64,000 nt of DNA from UBA6398 sp963660485 (GTDB lineage Bacteria > Bacteroidota > Bacteroidia > Bacteroidales > Bacteroidaceae). A program made the position numbers and the translations under genes. The DNA lies in assembly GCA_963660485.1 (NCBI GenBank), contig CAVKYH010000005.1, forward strand, positions 67,653 through 131,652, written 5' to 3'. A model generated the notes under the pieces. The model searched no databases, was not told the origin of the DNA, and was given only the letters and a program-made list of their open reading frames with translations. This document shows positions 44,639 through 53,562 of this stretch, one piece after another (positions within the stretch are counted from its first letter, which is position 1; every line of letters starts with the position of its first letter).

Positions 44639-45409
44639 ATGAAAAAGAGTTTCTCCCAAATGTCGATAGCTATTAAAAAACGACTGATGCCGATGCTCGC
44701 CATAACATTCGGTATCTTGGTTATAGGTATGTCGTTTTCTTCTTGTTCCGAAGACGAAGAGCGCCGCACCAAAACTTATGCGCCCGGTGATATAGTGCCT
44801 GCCTATGCTGTGGAGGATGCAGGGGCGAAGAGTTTTTTCTCCTCCTCTCCCATTTCAGACGTTACCTTTGCGCTGATGAAAGGCAAGAGTTTTGCAGATG
44901 ATTGCACCACTTCGCGCGACAGTTTGCGCTATCTGCGATGTCTTCATGTAGACAAGGATGGACGCATTATTGTGGGCGAAATGGTTGTAAACGTGATAGT
45001 GGCTGACGATGTGCTGGATATTTTTTACCAACTGTTTCAAGCAAAATATCCCATCGAGAAGATGCGGCTAATCGACTATTGGAATGCCAATGACGAAATG
45101 GCGATGCGCGACAACAACTCGTCTTCTTTCAATTTCCGTTTCATTTCGCATACCACAAAGGTATCAAAGCATGGTAAAGGCGTAGCAATAGATATCAATA
45201 CGCTCTACAATCCTTACCATAAGATATTGGAGGACGGTACGGAAGTAATAGAACCGGCTACGGGCGCACCCTATCTTGACCGCACCAAATCTTTCGACTA
45301 CAAGATAGAGAAGGGCGACCTTTGCTACCGTCTTTTTAAGGAAAAAGGCTTTGACTGGGGCGGCGAATGGCTCGACCGAAAGGATTATCAGCATTTCGAA
45401 TTGCCTTGA
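44639..45409 (+). CDS. M15-family D-Ala-D-Ala carboxypeptidase-like lipoprotein
   Basis: 256 residues. The N-terminal hydrophobic segment ends in the lipobox FSSC (Cys36), so it is probably anchored in the envelope. The metallopeptidase site is complete: His178 and Asp185 in SKHGKGVAIDI and His252 in YQHFELP, the VanY/M15 pattern. Family members trim the terminal D-Ala or cut wall peptides. It is a single gene after a repeat-bearing intergenic region and convergent with trpB2. Confidence 0.85.
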   Translation: MKKSFSQMSIAIKKRLMPMLAITFGILVIGMSFSSCSEDEERRTKTYAPGDIVPAYAVEDAGAKSFFSSSPISDVTFALMKGKSFADDCTTSRDSLRYLRCLHVDKDGRIIVGEMVVNVIVADDVLDIFYQLFQAKYPIEKMRLIDYWNANDEMAMRDNNSSSFNFRFISHTTKVSKHGKGVAIDINTLYNPYHKILEDGTEVIEPATGAPYLDRTKSFDYKIEKGDLCYRLFKEKGFDWGGEWLDRKDYQHFELP

Positions 45410-45550
45410 TTCCCTTTTCAATTTGATTGCTTGCAATTAAAAGAATAAAGCACTAAGGACTAATTGTTCTTTGGCGCATTGTCTTTTGCTTTGCGTATTG
45501 CTACTTTTTTCGATAAGCAACTTTTGAAAGAAAAATTTCCCATGTGTTTC

Positions 45551-45593
45551 AAACAAAAAATATCCCTGCAAGCCATTGGTGCTTGCAGGGATA
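45551..45593 (-). terminator. Terminator of trpB2, probably bidirectional
   Basis: TATCCCTGCAAG (45561-45572) pairs with CTTGCAGGGATA (45582-45593). On the minus strand it is followed by a T run; it lies between convergent genes. Confidence 0.85.
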
Positions 45594-45622
45594 AATTATA
45601 ATGCTTCTTGAATTTCCTGTAA

Positions 45623-46996
45623 TCAGATGTCTTTGTTGAGAGGAGCCACCTGCTCAAGATTATTTTCGAGTTCTTGCTCTGAAGGAGAGTAGTTTTGTAT
45701 GTCGCCTGCGATGTAGCGGTCGTATGCTGCGAGGTCGATAAGACCGTGTCCCGATAGGTTGAAAAGAAGAACCTTTTTCTTGCCTTCAATCTTGCATTTC
45801 TCTGCTTCTTGAATGGTTGCCGCAATGGCGTGGCACGATTCGGGAGCGGGAATGATGCCTTCGGTGCGTGCAAAGAGCAATCCGGCTTTGAATGTATCGG
45901 TTTGCTTGATGTCAACACCGTATAGGTAGCCGTCTTTGAGCAACTGCGAAATTATCACACCGGCACCATGATAACGTAGACCGCCCGCGTGAATGTTGGC
46001 AGGCTGGAAGTTGTGCCCGATGGTGTACATGGGGAGTAGAGGAGTGTATCCGCTTTCATCGCCGAAGTCGTATTCGAATTTTCCGCGCGTGAGTTTCGGA
46101 CACGCCTCAGGTTCTGCTGCGATAAACTCCGTAGTTTTTCCTTCGAGAATATTGTGGCGCATGAACGGGAACGCTATGCCGCTGAAATTAGAGCCGCCGC
46201 CGAAACATGCAATCACTTTGTCGGGATATTCTCCCGCCATTTCCATTTGTTTTTCGGCTTCAAGACCGATTATTGTCTGGTGCAGGGACACATGATTAAG
46301 CACCGAACCAAGACAATATTTGCAGTTGGGGGTGTTTACAGCCAATTCTATTGCTTCGGAAATTGCTGTGCCGAGTGAACCGTTGCAGTTGGGGTCGACA
46401 GTAAGAATGTCTTTTCCGGCGCGGGTGCTCATCGACGGGCTGGGAGTTACCTGCGCACCGAATGTCTGCATCATGCTGCGGCGGTAAGGCTTTTGCTCAA
46501 AGCTGATCTTCACCATATAAACGGCAAGTTCAAGTCCAAACTGCTTGCAAGCGTATGATAATGCAGTTCCCCACTGTCCTGCACCTGTTTCAGTGGTTAC
46601 ATTCGTAACTCCCTCGTTCTTGCAATACCACGCCTGCGCAAGCGCCGAGTTTAATTTATGGGATCCGACAGGACTTACGCTTTCGTTTTTAAAATATATA
46701 TGAGCCGGTGTGTCGAGAGCCTTTTCCAAAGCATACGCTCTCACGAGGGGTGTGCAACGGTAGTTCTTGTATTGGTCGCGCACCTCATCGGGAATAGGAA
46801 TCCACGCATTCTCTTGGTCGAGTTCCTGTCGCGCGCATTCCTGGTTGAAGATCGGGAATAAATCCTCGGGTTTCAGTTCCTCGTGAGTCTTAGGGTTGAG
46901 AAACGGCATCGGCTTGGTTTTCATGTCGGCCTGTATATTGTACCATTGGGTAGGTATTTCCGACTCGGGTAATAGAAATTTTTTAGTATCAATCAT
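45623..46996 (-). CDS. TrpB2-type tryptophan synthase beta chain-like enzyme
   Basis: 457 residues, about 50 longer than the ordinary TrpB1 and starting with the extra N-terminal region of the TrpB2 group. The PLP lysine is Lys114 in VGSHKLNSALAQ, and TETGAGQWGTALSYAC and the phosphate loop GGGSNFSGIA are present. TrpB2 proteins make tryptophan from indole and serine without a TrpA partner, probably salvaging free indole; no trpA is nearby. It is a single gene with a -7 box at 47031. Confidence 0.93.
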   Translation of the reverse strand: MIDTKKFLLPESEIPTQWYNIQADMKTKPMPFLNPKTHEELKPEDLFPIFNQECARQELDQENAWIPIPDEVRDQYKNYRCTPLVRAYALEKALDTPAHIYFKNESVSPVGSHKLNSALAQAWYCKNEGVTNVTTETGAGQWGTALSYACKQFGLELAVYMVKISFEQKPYRRSMMQTFGAQVTPSPSMSTRAGKDILTVDPNCNGSLGTAISEAIELAVNTPNCKYCLGSVLNHVSLHQTIIGLEAEKQMEMAGEYPDKVIACFGGGSNFSGIAFPFMRHNILEGKTTEFIAAEPEACPKLTRGKFEYDFGDESGYTPLLPMYTIGHNFQPANIHAGGLRYHGAGVIISQLLKDGYLYGVDIKQTDTFKAGLLFARTEGIIPAPESCHAIAATIQEAEKCKIEGKKKVLLFNLSGHGLIDLAAYDRYIAGDIQNYSPSEQELENNLEQVAPLNKDI

Positions 46997-47030
46997 ATTG
47001 TAAAAGTTTTATATGTCAATTAAACAGAAA

Positions 47031-47038
47031 CAAAATTA
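47031..47038 (-). promoter_or_regulatory. -7 promoter box of trpB2
   Basis: Minus-strand TAATTTTG, 34 bases upstream of the ATG; it faces away from the divergent ABC transporter promoter. Confidence 0.55.
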
Positions 47039-47170
47039 GCGAATAATATCCGTTTAGTGTGCTTTTTGTGTCAAAAAGAATGTTTAGTGCCGGAAAAACA
47101 CTTCGAAAAGTTTGCAGCGCGACAATATGAAATTTGTATTTGGAGGTAATGTGGTCTGCTTTGTTTTTTC

Positions 47171-47178
47171 TACTTTTG
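47171..47178 (+). promoter_or_regulatory. -7 promoter box of the ABC transporter operon
   Basis: TACTTTTG fits TAnnTTTG and lies 41 bases before the ATG at 47220, which it supports over an in-frame start at 47112. Confidence 0.5.
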
Positions 47179-47219
47179 CACATAGTTTGGCAGGGATACA
47201 CCTTTGCCTTTTGATAAAA

Positions 47220-47870
47220 ATGGACAAGATAGAATTCAACAACGTTTGCCCTGATATATTCAGACTTCGCGAAGACCTTTCTGCCAGTGATATCTGGTGC
47301 AAAAAAAGTGTGGCTTTCGAGCGAGGCAAACGCTATCTTATTGAATGCGCTTCGGGTACAGGGAAATCTTCGTTTTGTAGCTATTTGGTAGGTATGCGTA
47401 ATGATTTCTCTGGGCAAATACTGTTTGACGGACGTAACTCCATGTCGTATTCCACAAAAGAGTGGATAGATTTGCGCAAAAGCGGTATAAGTTTAATGTT
47501 TCAGGAATTGCGTATGTTTCCAGAGCTTACCGCTTATGAAAACGTGGAGATACGCAATTGTCTGAGCCATGCAACATCGCGGAAAGCCATTGCCGAATGG
47601 TTTGAACGCCTTGGGTTGGGCAACAGAATGGATTCGCAACTCGGACTAATGAGTTTCGGACAGCAGCAACGCGTGGCATTGATGCGGGCATTGGTCAGCG
47701 GTTTTGATTTCCTGCTTCTCGACGAACCTACAAGCCACCTCGATGACAATAACTCCGACATTATGGCTTCGCTGATAAACGAAGAGGCTGAAAAACGCGA
47801 TGCCGGAGTGATTGTAACAAGTATCGGACGCCACATGAACATGGAATATGATTATGTATTTGCGCTATGA
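47220..47870 (+). CDS. ABC transporter ATP-binding protein (FtsE/LolD-like)
   Basis: 216 residues from the ATG at 47220. Walker A is CASGTGKSS (43-51), the Q-loop is Gln95 in MFQELRMFPE, the signature reads MSFGQQQRVAL instead of LSGGQQQRVAL, Walker B is LLLDEPTSHLD, and the H-loop histidine is His205. Its size and the downstream FtsX-like permease, coupled by ATGA, suggest a mechanotransmission type such as FtsEX or MacB/LolCDE rather than a nutrient importer. Confidence 0.85.
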   Translation: MDKIEFNNVCPDIFRLREDLSASDIWCKKSVAFERGKRYLIECASGTGKSSFCSYLVGMRNDFSGQILFDGRNSMSYSTKEWIDLRKSGISLMFQELRMFPELTAYENVEIRNCLSHATSRKAIAEWFERLGLGNRMDSQLGLMSFGQQQRVALMRALVSGFDFLLLDEPTSHLDDNNSDIMASLINEEAEKRDAGVIVTSIGRHMNMEYDYVFAL

Positions 47871-49075
47871 ATTTGATTAACAAACTTCTTAAGCGACATA
47901 TAAGTTTTCCGCAATTCGTAGGCTATTTTGCGGCAAATCTTTTCGGAATGGCTGTGGTTTTGCTCGCGATACAGTTTTATTTCGACGTTTCGCCGATGTT
48001 TGATGGCGAAGATAGTTTTCTCAAGAAACAATTAATTGTAGTATCCAAGCATATCGGTGCAGCCGGGACTCTATCTGGTGAAGACAATTCCTTTTCAGAG
48101 GGAGAAGAAAAGGAATTGGCGGCGCAGAAGTTCGCAAAAAATGTAGGCGCGTTCCATTCTTCGCAATACAAGGTTACTGCCGCGATGAGCGTAGGCGGAG
48201 ACAATGCTGTTACCACCGATTTGTTTTTCGATGCAGTGCCCGATGGTTTTGTTGAAGTTCCGAAAGATGTGTGGCATTACCGTCTCGGCGATGACCAAGT
48301 GCCTATAATATTGCCGCGCAGCTATCTCACTCTTTATAATTTCGGTTTTGCGCAAAGTCGTGGCCTGCCTAAAATATCCGAAGGGCTTGCCGGAATGATT
48401 GATGTCAGGGTGATTGTGAATTCTGTGGGCAAACACGAAACATTCAAAGGCAAAGTGGTGGGTTTCAGCGGCAGGATAAATTCAATATTGGTGCCTCTTG
48501 ATTTCATGCAATGGAGTAACGCACGATTTGCACCTGACGGTGATGATTCGCCAACCCGTCTGGTTTTTGAAACCGACAATCCTGCCGATCCTGAAATCGC
48601 AAAATATATGGACGACAAGGGATATGATATTATTGACGACCAACTTGATGCAGGAAAGATGACCTATTTCCTTCGTGTGGTAACGGGTATCGTTTTCTCT
48701 GTGGGACTTATCATCAGTGTGTTGTCGTTTTATATTCTGATGTTAAGCGTTTATTTGCTTGTGGAGAAGAATTCCGACAAAATAGAAAACCTTTTACTCA
48801 TAGGATACTCGCCTTCGCGCACTTCGAAACCTTATATCATTCTGATGATATTGATGAATGCTTTGGTGTTGTTGCTTGCGCTTACCGGTGTGTTCTTTGT
48901 TAGAAATTACTATGTGGGTTTGCTTTCGGCAGCATATCCTCAAATAGGCAGCGGGTTTATTGTTCCGGCCGTGATAACGGGTGTGTTGCTTTACATTACT
49001 GTTTCCGTGCTCAATTTCTTTGCTATCCGTCGCAAAATACTTCATATTTGGAAAAAACGTCGCGAGCGGCGATAA
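47867..49075 (+). CDS. FtsX-like ABC permease
   Basis: 402 residues. The topology is one N-terminal membrane helix (about 17-39), a large extracytoplasmic domain (about 40-265), then three helices near 270-300, 322-345 and 365-388, followed by a basic tail (RRKILHIWKKRRERR). This is the layout of FtsX/MacB-type permeases that pull on periplasmic partners. It starts inside the ATPase stop codon (ATGA) and is 41 bases upstream of the AmgK-RapZ fusion. A link to wall turnover is therefore possible, but the partner is unknown. Confidence 0.8.
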   Translation: MNLINKLLKRHISFPQFVGYFAANLFGMAVVLLAIQFYFDVSPMFDGEDSFLKKQLIVVSKHIGAAGTLSGEDNSFSEGEEKELAAQKFAKNVGAFHSSQYKVTAAMSVGGDNAVTTDLFFDAVPDGFVEVPKDVWHYRLGDDQVPIILPRSYLTLYNFGFAQSRGLPKISEGLAGMIDVRVIVNSVGKHETFKGKVVGFSGRINSILVPLDFMQWSNARFAPDGDDSPTRLVFETDNPADPEIAKYMDDKGYDIIDDQLDAGKMTYFLRVVTGIVFSVGLIISVLSFYILMLSVYLLVEKNSDKIENLLLIGYSPSRTSKPYIILMILMNALVLLLALTGVFFVRNYYVGLLSAAYPQIGSGFIVPAVITGVLLYITVSVLNFFAIRRKILHIWKKRRERR

Positions 49076-49116
49076 ACCAACTGTATATTCCGTAAAAATC
49101 ATCTGTAGAAAAATTA

Positions 49117-50688
49117 ATGGACGAACTTAAAAAATTATATACGGCAACCTATGGCGAGGAGCCTGAAAAGGTTGAGCGGCTTGCCGCTTCCGGTAGTAAT
49201 CGCATTTACTTCCGTCTCTTTGGTACGAAATGCCCAGGCGGTAGTGTGGTGGGCGTTGTGGGACAGTCGGCAGACGAGAACAACGCGTTTATAAAGCTCA
49301 CGCGCCATTTCACTCTTCGCAAACTTCCAGTGCCGCGCATTTTGGCAGTGGCTGATGACTGTATGAGATATTTGCAGACCGATCTCGGCAACCGTACTCT
49401 CTATGATGCTTTGCAGAAAGGGCGTAATGCCGGCGGAAGATATACGGTAAAGGAGCGCAAACTCATTGAGCGCACGATAGAAGCCCTTCCGGAATTGCAG
49501 TTTCGTGGAGCGAGAGGATTGGATTTCTCTTGCTGTTATCCGCAACCCGAATTCGATCGCACCGGTGTGCTTTTTGATTTGTACTATTTCAAATATTGTT
49601 TTCTTAAAGCGGTAAATGTAGATTTCCATGAGATGAAACTTGAAGCTGCTTTCCAACTTATGGCAGACGAGCTCACGTCGGAACACAGCGAATCCTTTCT
49701 TTATCGCGATTTCCAGGCACGCAATGTTATGCTATCCGAAGACGGCAGCCCTTATTTCATAGATTATCAAGGTGGTCGCAGAGGTCCTTGTGAATACGAC
49801 GTTGCTTCGTTTCTTTGGCAGGCTTCGGCGCGCTATTCCGACTCGCTTCGCAAGGAACTTGTGGCTAAATATATTGCTTCGGCGCGTCATTATTTCGACA
49901 TCAACGAAAAACATTTCCGCAAACGCCTGCCGCTTTTTGTATTGTTCAGACTTATGCAGGTTTTGGGGGCTTATGGTTTTCGCGGATACTATGAGCGCAA
50001 GCCTCATTTCATAAACAGCATTCCTCCAGCCATTGCTAATTTGCGCAATCTCCTTAACGAGGGGGCTTGCCCTTATCCTTATCTCAACGAGGTGCTTGGC
50101 AATATTTGCGCTTTGCCGCAGTTTGAGGAGCAGAAGCCCAAGGAAATGAAGCGCGACGATGGTTATCGTATTGCCACCACAAATGTTTATCCCGCCCACG
50201 AAGAAGATGGTCCGCCCACTTATTCCAAATACGACGGCAAGGGGAAACTTGTAGTCAGGGTGTTTAGTTTTTCGTTTCATAAGGGAATTCCCGAAGACGA
50301 GAGCGGAAATGGCGGAGGCTATGTGTTTGACTGTCGCGGTACCCACAATCCCGGGCGTTACGAGCCCTATAAAAATCTCACCGGTCTTGACGAACCGGTT
50401 ATCCGTTTCCTTGAAGATGACGGCGAAATACTCAAATTTCTCGACAGTGTCTACAAACTTGCCGATTCCCATGTGTTCCGTTATATTCAGCGTGGGTTCA
50501 CCGATATAATGTTCTCGTTTGGTTGCACGGGTGGGCAGCATCGTAGCGTTTACGGCGCACAGCATCTTGCCGAACATCTGAACAAGAAATTCGGAGTGGA
50601 AGTGAGAATCTGCCATCGTGAGCAAAAGAAAAATTTTGTACTGCAGGCAAATGACGAATTGTATGAGTCAGCAAAATCAAAACAGTAA
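49117..50688 (+). CDS. AmgK-like sugar kinase fused to a RapZ C-terminal domain
   Basis: 523 residues with two parts. Residues 1 to about 330 form an aminoglycoside-phosphotransferase fold as in AmgK, the kinase that phosphorylates MurNAc/GlcNAc at C1: FLYRDFQARNVML (Brenner loop, Asp198 and Asn203) and FIDYQGGRRGP (Asp216). Residues about 377-510 are the RapZ C-terminal domain: VRVFSFSFHKGIP, FDCRGTHNPG (405-413) and CTGGQHRSV (470-478). In E. coli that domain senses glucosamine-6-phosphate. No RapZ kinase-like N-domain is present. The MurU-like gene follows with a short overlap. Confidence 0.88.
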   Translation: MDELKKLYTATYGEEPEKVERLAASGSNRIYFRLFGTKCPGGSVVGVVGQSADENNAFIKLTRHFTLRKLPVPRILAVADDCMRYLQTDLGNRTLYDALQKGRNAGGRYTVKERKLIERTIEALPELQFRGARGLDFSCCYPQPEFDRTGVLFDLYYFKYCFLKAVNVDFHEMKLEAAFQLMADELTSEHSESFLYRDFQARNVMLSEDGSPYFIDYQGGRRGPCEYDVASFLWQASARYSDSLRKELVAKYIASARHYFDINEKHFRKRLPLFVLFRLMQVLGAYGFRGYYERKPHFINSIPPAIANLRNLLNEGACPYPYLNEVLGNICALPQFEEQKPKEMKRDDGYRIATTNVYPAHEEDGPPTYSKYDGKGKLVVRVFSFSFHKGIPEDESGNGGGYVFDCRGTHNPGRYEPYKNLTGLDEPVIRFLEDDGEILKFLDSVYKLADSHVFRYIQRGFTDIMFSFGCTGGQHRSVYGAQHLAEHLNKKFGVEVRICHREQKKNFVLQANDELYESAKSKQ

Positions 50689-51436
50689 AACGTTGCGCCG
50701 CGCTATGATTTTGGCGGCAGGCAAAGGCACACGTCTTCGCCCGCTTACCGACCGCATTCCAAAGGCATTGGTCGAAGTGGGCGGCATGACGCTCATAATG
50801 CGCCAGATGCTCGGCCTTAAAAAGTTTGGCTTCAATGATATTACGATAAACGTGCATCATTTTGCCGATATGCTCTGCGACTATGTTCGCGAAAACAAGC
50901 CTGAGGGCGTTGAGGTGCATATATCGTCGGAGAAAGACAGGCTTCTGAATACCGGTGGGGCTTTGAAAAAGGCCGCAGCCACACTTTTGTCAAACAATTA
51001 TGCGTTGCCGGTGCTCATACACAACGTGGATATTCTCAGCAATGTGGATTTGAAACTTTTTTTCGACGAAGCGGAAAAGCATGACGCCACTTTGCTCGTG
51101 AGCAAGCGCAATTCAAACCGCCAACTGTATTTTGAGCCCGAAACGATGCGCTTGCGCGGTTGGCGCAACCTCACCACAGGCGAAACCAAAAGCCCTTATG
51201 CCGATTTCAACCCGGAGCAATGTGTGAACTATGCATTCTCGGGCATTCATGCCGTGGGGAAAAAGGCTCTTGAAACCATGTCGGCATGGGAAGACGAGTT
51301 TTCGATAATCGACTTCTATTTGCAGGAATGCGAACACCTGAATTTGTGCGGAGTGGTGGCGCATGATTTGAAACTGCTCGACGTAGGAAAACTCGATACA
51401 TTGCACGAAGCAGACGAGTTTGCAAACGCTCTTTGA
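50663..51436 (+). CDS. MurU-like sugar-1-phosphate nucleotidyltransferase
   Basis: 257 residues from the ATG at 50663, which overlaps the kinase stop by 26 bp; starts at 50618 or 50705 are also possible. The nucleotidyltransferase signature AMILAAGKGTRLRPLTDRIP PKAL is near the N-terminus in the form GTRLRPLTDRIPKALVEV, followed by VHISSEKDRLLNTGGALKKA and HNVDILSNVDL. With the AmgK-like neighbour this fits MurU, which makes UDP-MurNAc from MurNAc-1-phosphate and bypasses de novo synthesis. Repeat R9 begins 2 bases after its stop. Confidence 0.85.
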   Translation: MSQQNQNSKTLRRAMILAAGKGTRLRPLTDRIPKALVEVGGMTLIMRQMLGLKKFGFNDITINVHHFADMLCDYVRENKPEGVEVHISSEKDRLLNTGGALKKAAATLLSNNYALPVLIHNVDILSNVDLKLFFDEAEKHDATLLVSKRNSNRQLYFEPETMRLRGWRNLTTGETKSPYADFNPEQCVNYAFSGIHAVGKKALETMSAWEDEFSIIDFYLQECEHLNLCGVVAHDLKLLDVGKLDTLHEADEFANAL

Positions 51437-51438
51437 AC

Positions 51439-51538
51439 GACATCGGATATCGCAAAAACGATGTCAGACCTAATTTAAATTAGATGCGTCGGAATTTAAA
51501 TTTGGTGGCCCGGAGTTTTTGCGGAGTAGGCATCTGCG
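51439..51538. repeat. Modular repeat copy R9 (mixed arms)
   Basis: GGATATCGCAAAAAC, then GATGTCAGACCTAATTT joined to AAATTAGATGCGTCGGA, then ATTTAAATTTGGTGGCCCGG (degenerate reverse of the TCCGGGCC half-site) and GTTTTTGCGGAG. Three different half-site types are combined in one copy. Confidence 0.85.
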
Positions 51539-51662
51539 AAAACAAGCCCTTGATTTTGCAAACTCTTGTTGGTAGTTAACGAAAAAAGTTTGCACATTCT
51601 GTTTGTTGGTGTGTCATTTTGTCAACTAATAAAGCGCTTAAAGGCTAATTAATTCATTTTTG

Positions 51663-51694
51663 TTTGTTTTTCTAAGCATAATTGCCTAATTTTG
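51663..51694 (+). promoter_or_regulatory. Promoter of the ilv operon
   Basis: TTTG (51663-51666), a 20-base spacer and TAATTTTG (51687-51694): a full match to the Bacteroidota consensus. No leader peptide or attenuator hairpin is visible before ilvD. Confidence 0.85.
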
Positions 51695-51740
51695 CTAAGA
51701 CGTAGAAATTGCAAGAATATATTCCGAACAGGGTATAGTA

Positions 51741-53561
51741 ATGACAGAAAAAATGAAAATACAACTAAGAAGCGCATTCTCTACAGAAGGGAGAAAAATG
51801 GCAGGCTCGCGCGCCCTTTGGGTGGCAACGGGCATGAAACGCGAACAGTTTGGCAAGCCGATAATAGCAATTGCCAACTCTTTCACGCAGTTTGTGCCGG
51901 GACACACCCATCTGCACGATGCCGGTCAGCTCGTAAAAAAAGAAATAGAGAAACTTGGCTGTTATGCCGCAGAATTCAATACAATCGCCATTGACGACGG
52001 AATTGCCATGGGGCATGACGGAATGCTGTATTCCCTGCCTTCGCGCGATTTGATAGCCGACTCCGTGGAGTATATGGTGAATGCCCATAAAGCAGATGCC
52101 CTTGTGTGTATAAGCAACTGCGACAAAATCACTCCGGGAATGCTTATGGCTGCCATGCGACTCAATATTCCTACGGTTTTTGTGTCGGGTGGCCCTATGG
52201 AAGCGGGACGTTGGAAAAACCAGAACATAGACCTTATCACCGCAATGGTGAAAGGCGCTGACAAAAGCGTTTCGCAAGACGAACTCAATCAGATAGAGGA
52301 ACACGCTTGTCCGGGTTGCGGAAGTTGTTCGGGCATGTTTACCGCAAATTCAATGAATTCGCTTACCGAAGCAATCGGACTAAGTCTTCCTGGTAACGGT
52401 ACGATTCTTGCCTCTCACGTGAATCGTCTGCAACTTTTCAAAGATGCGGCAAAACTTATCGTAGAGAACGCATATAAATATTATGGCGATGGCGATACAA
52501 GCGTATTGCCTCGTAGCATTGCCACACGTGAGGCGTTTCTTAACGCCATGGCTCTGGATATAGCCATGGGTGGTTCTACCAATACCGTACTTCATCTGCT
52601 CGCAGTGGCAAACGAAGGTGGTGTTGACTTCAAAATGAAAGATATAGATGCGCTTAGCCGTAAAGTGCCATGCCTTTGCAAACTCGCGCCGAACACCCAA
52701 GTGTATTCTGTGGAGAATTGTAATCGCGCAGGAGGTATACTCGGAATTCTCGGCGAGTTGTCAAAAGGAAATCTTCTCGATACATCTGTAAAACGTGTTG
52801 ACGGAATGACGCTTGGCGATGCCATAAACAAATATAGCATAACCAAGGAAAATATAGATTCCGAGGCTTCGCGTATTTATCATAGTGCGCCGGGGCGCAA
52901 GTTCACTACAATCATGGGCTCGCAAGACGCCCAATGGGAAACGCTTGATGCAGACCGTACAGCAGGGTGCATACGCGATTTGGAACATGCTTATTCTAAA
53001 GACGGCGGGCTTGCTGTGCTTTTCGGAAATATAGCAAAAGACGGTTGTGTGGTGAAGACAGCGGGCGTGGACGAGTCGATATGGCATTTCCAGGGCCCGG
53101 CCAAAGTTTTCGATTCGCAGGAAGCCGCATGCGAAGGCATACTCGGCGGAAAAATCAAGAGCGGAGACGTTGTGGTAATCACCCACGAAGGTCCTAAAGG
53201 CGGTCCTGGAATGCAGGAGATGCTTTATCCTACATCTTATATAAAGAGTATTCATCTCGGGAAAGAATGTGCTTTGATTACCGACGGACGCTTTAGCGGC
53301 GGAACTTCGGGCTTGAGCATCGGACATATCTCTCCGGAGGCAGCTTCAGGCGGCGCAATAGGAAAAATTGTTGACGGAGATATTATTGAAATAAACATAC
53401 CCGAACGCAAAATATGCGTGCATCTTTCCGACGAAGAACTTGAAGCACGCCCACAAGTGCCTTTGAAACGCCAACGTACGGTATCCAAGGCTTTGCGTGC
53501 CTATGCCGCAATGGTTAGCTCGGCAGACAAGGGCGGCGTAAGGATACTTAAAGACGAATAA
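51741..53561 (+). CDS. ilvD: Dihydroxy-acid dehydratase
   Basis: 606 residues. It dehydrates 2,3-dihydroxy acids to the keto acids of valine and isoleucine with an iron-sulfur cluster. The cluster cysteines lie in SNCDKITPGM and CPGCGSCSGMFTANSMN; GSTNTVLHLLA and the C-terminal TDGRFSGGTSGLSIGHISPE are conserved. It is the first gene of the operon behind the promoter at 51663-51694, and ilvB starts one base after the stop. Confidence 0.97.
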   Translation: MTEKMKIQLRSAFSTEGRKMAGSRALWVATGMKREQFGKPIIAIANSFTQFVPGHTHLHDAGQLVKKEIEKLGCYAAEFNTIAIDDGIAMGHDGMLYSLPSRDLIADSVEYMVNAHKADALVCISNCDKITPGMLMAAMRLNIPTVFVSGGPMEAGRWKNQNIDLITAMVKGADKSVSQDELNQIEEHACPGCGSCSGMFTANSMNSLTEAIGLSLPGNGTILASHVNRLQLFKDAAKLIVENAYKYYGDGDTSVLPRSIATREAFLNAMALDIAMGGSTNTVLHLLAVANEGGVDFKMKDIDALSRKVPCLCKLAPNTQVYSVENCNRAGGILGILGELSKGNLLDTSVKRVDGMTLGDAINKYSITKENIDSEASRIYHSAPGRKFTTIMGSQDAQWETLDADRTAGCIRDLEHAYSKDGGLAVLFGNIAKDGCVVKTAGVDESIWHFQGPAKVFDSQEAACEGILGGKIKSGDVVVITHEGPKGGPGMQEMLYPTSYIKSIHLGKECALITDGRFSGGTSGLSIGHISPEAASGGAIGKIVDGDIIEINIPERKICVHLSDEELEARPQVPLKRQRTVSKALRAYAAMVSSADKGGVRILKDE

Positions 53562-53562
53562 G

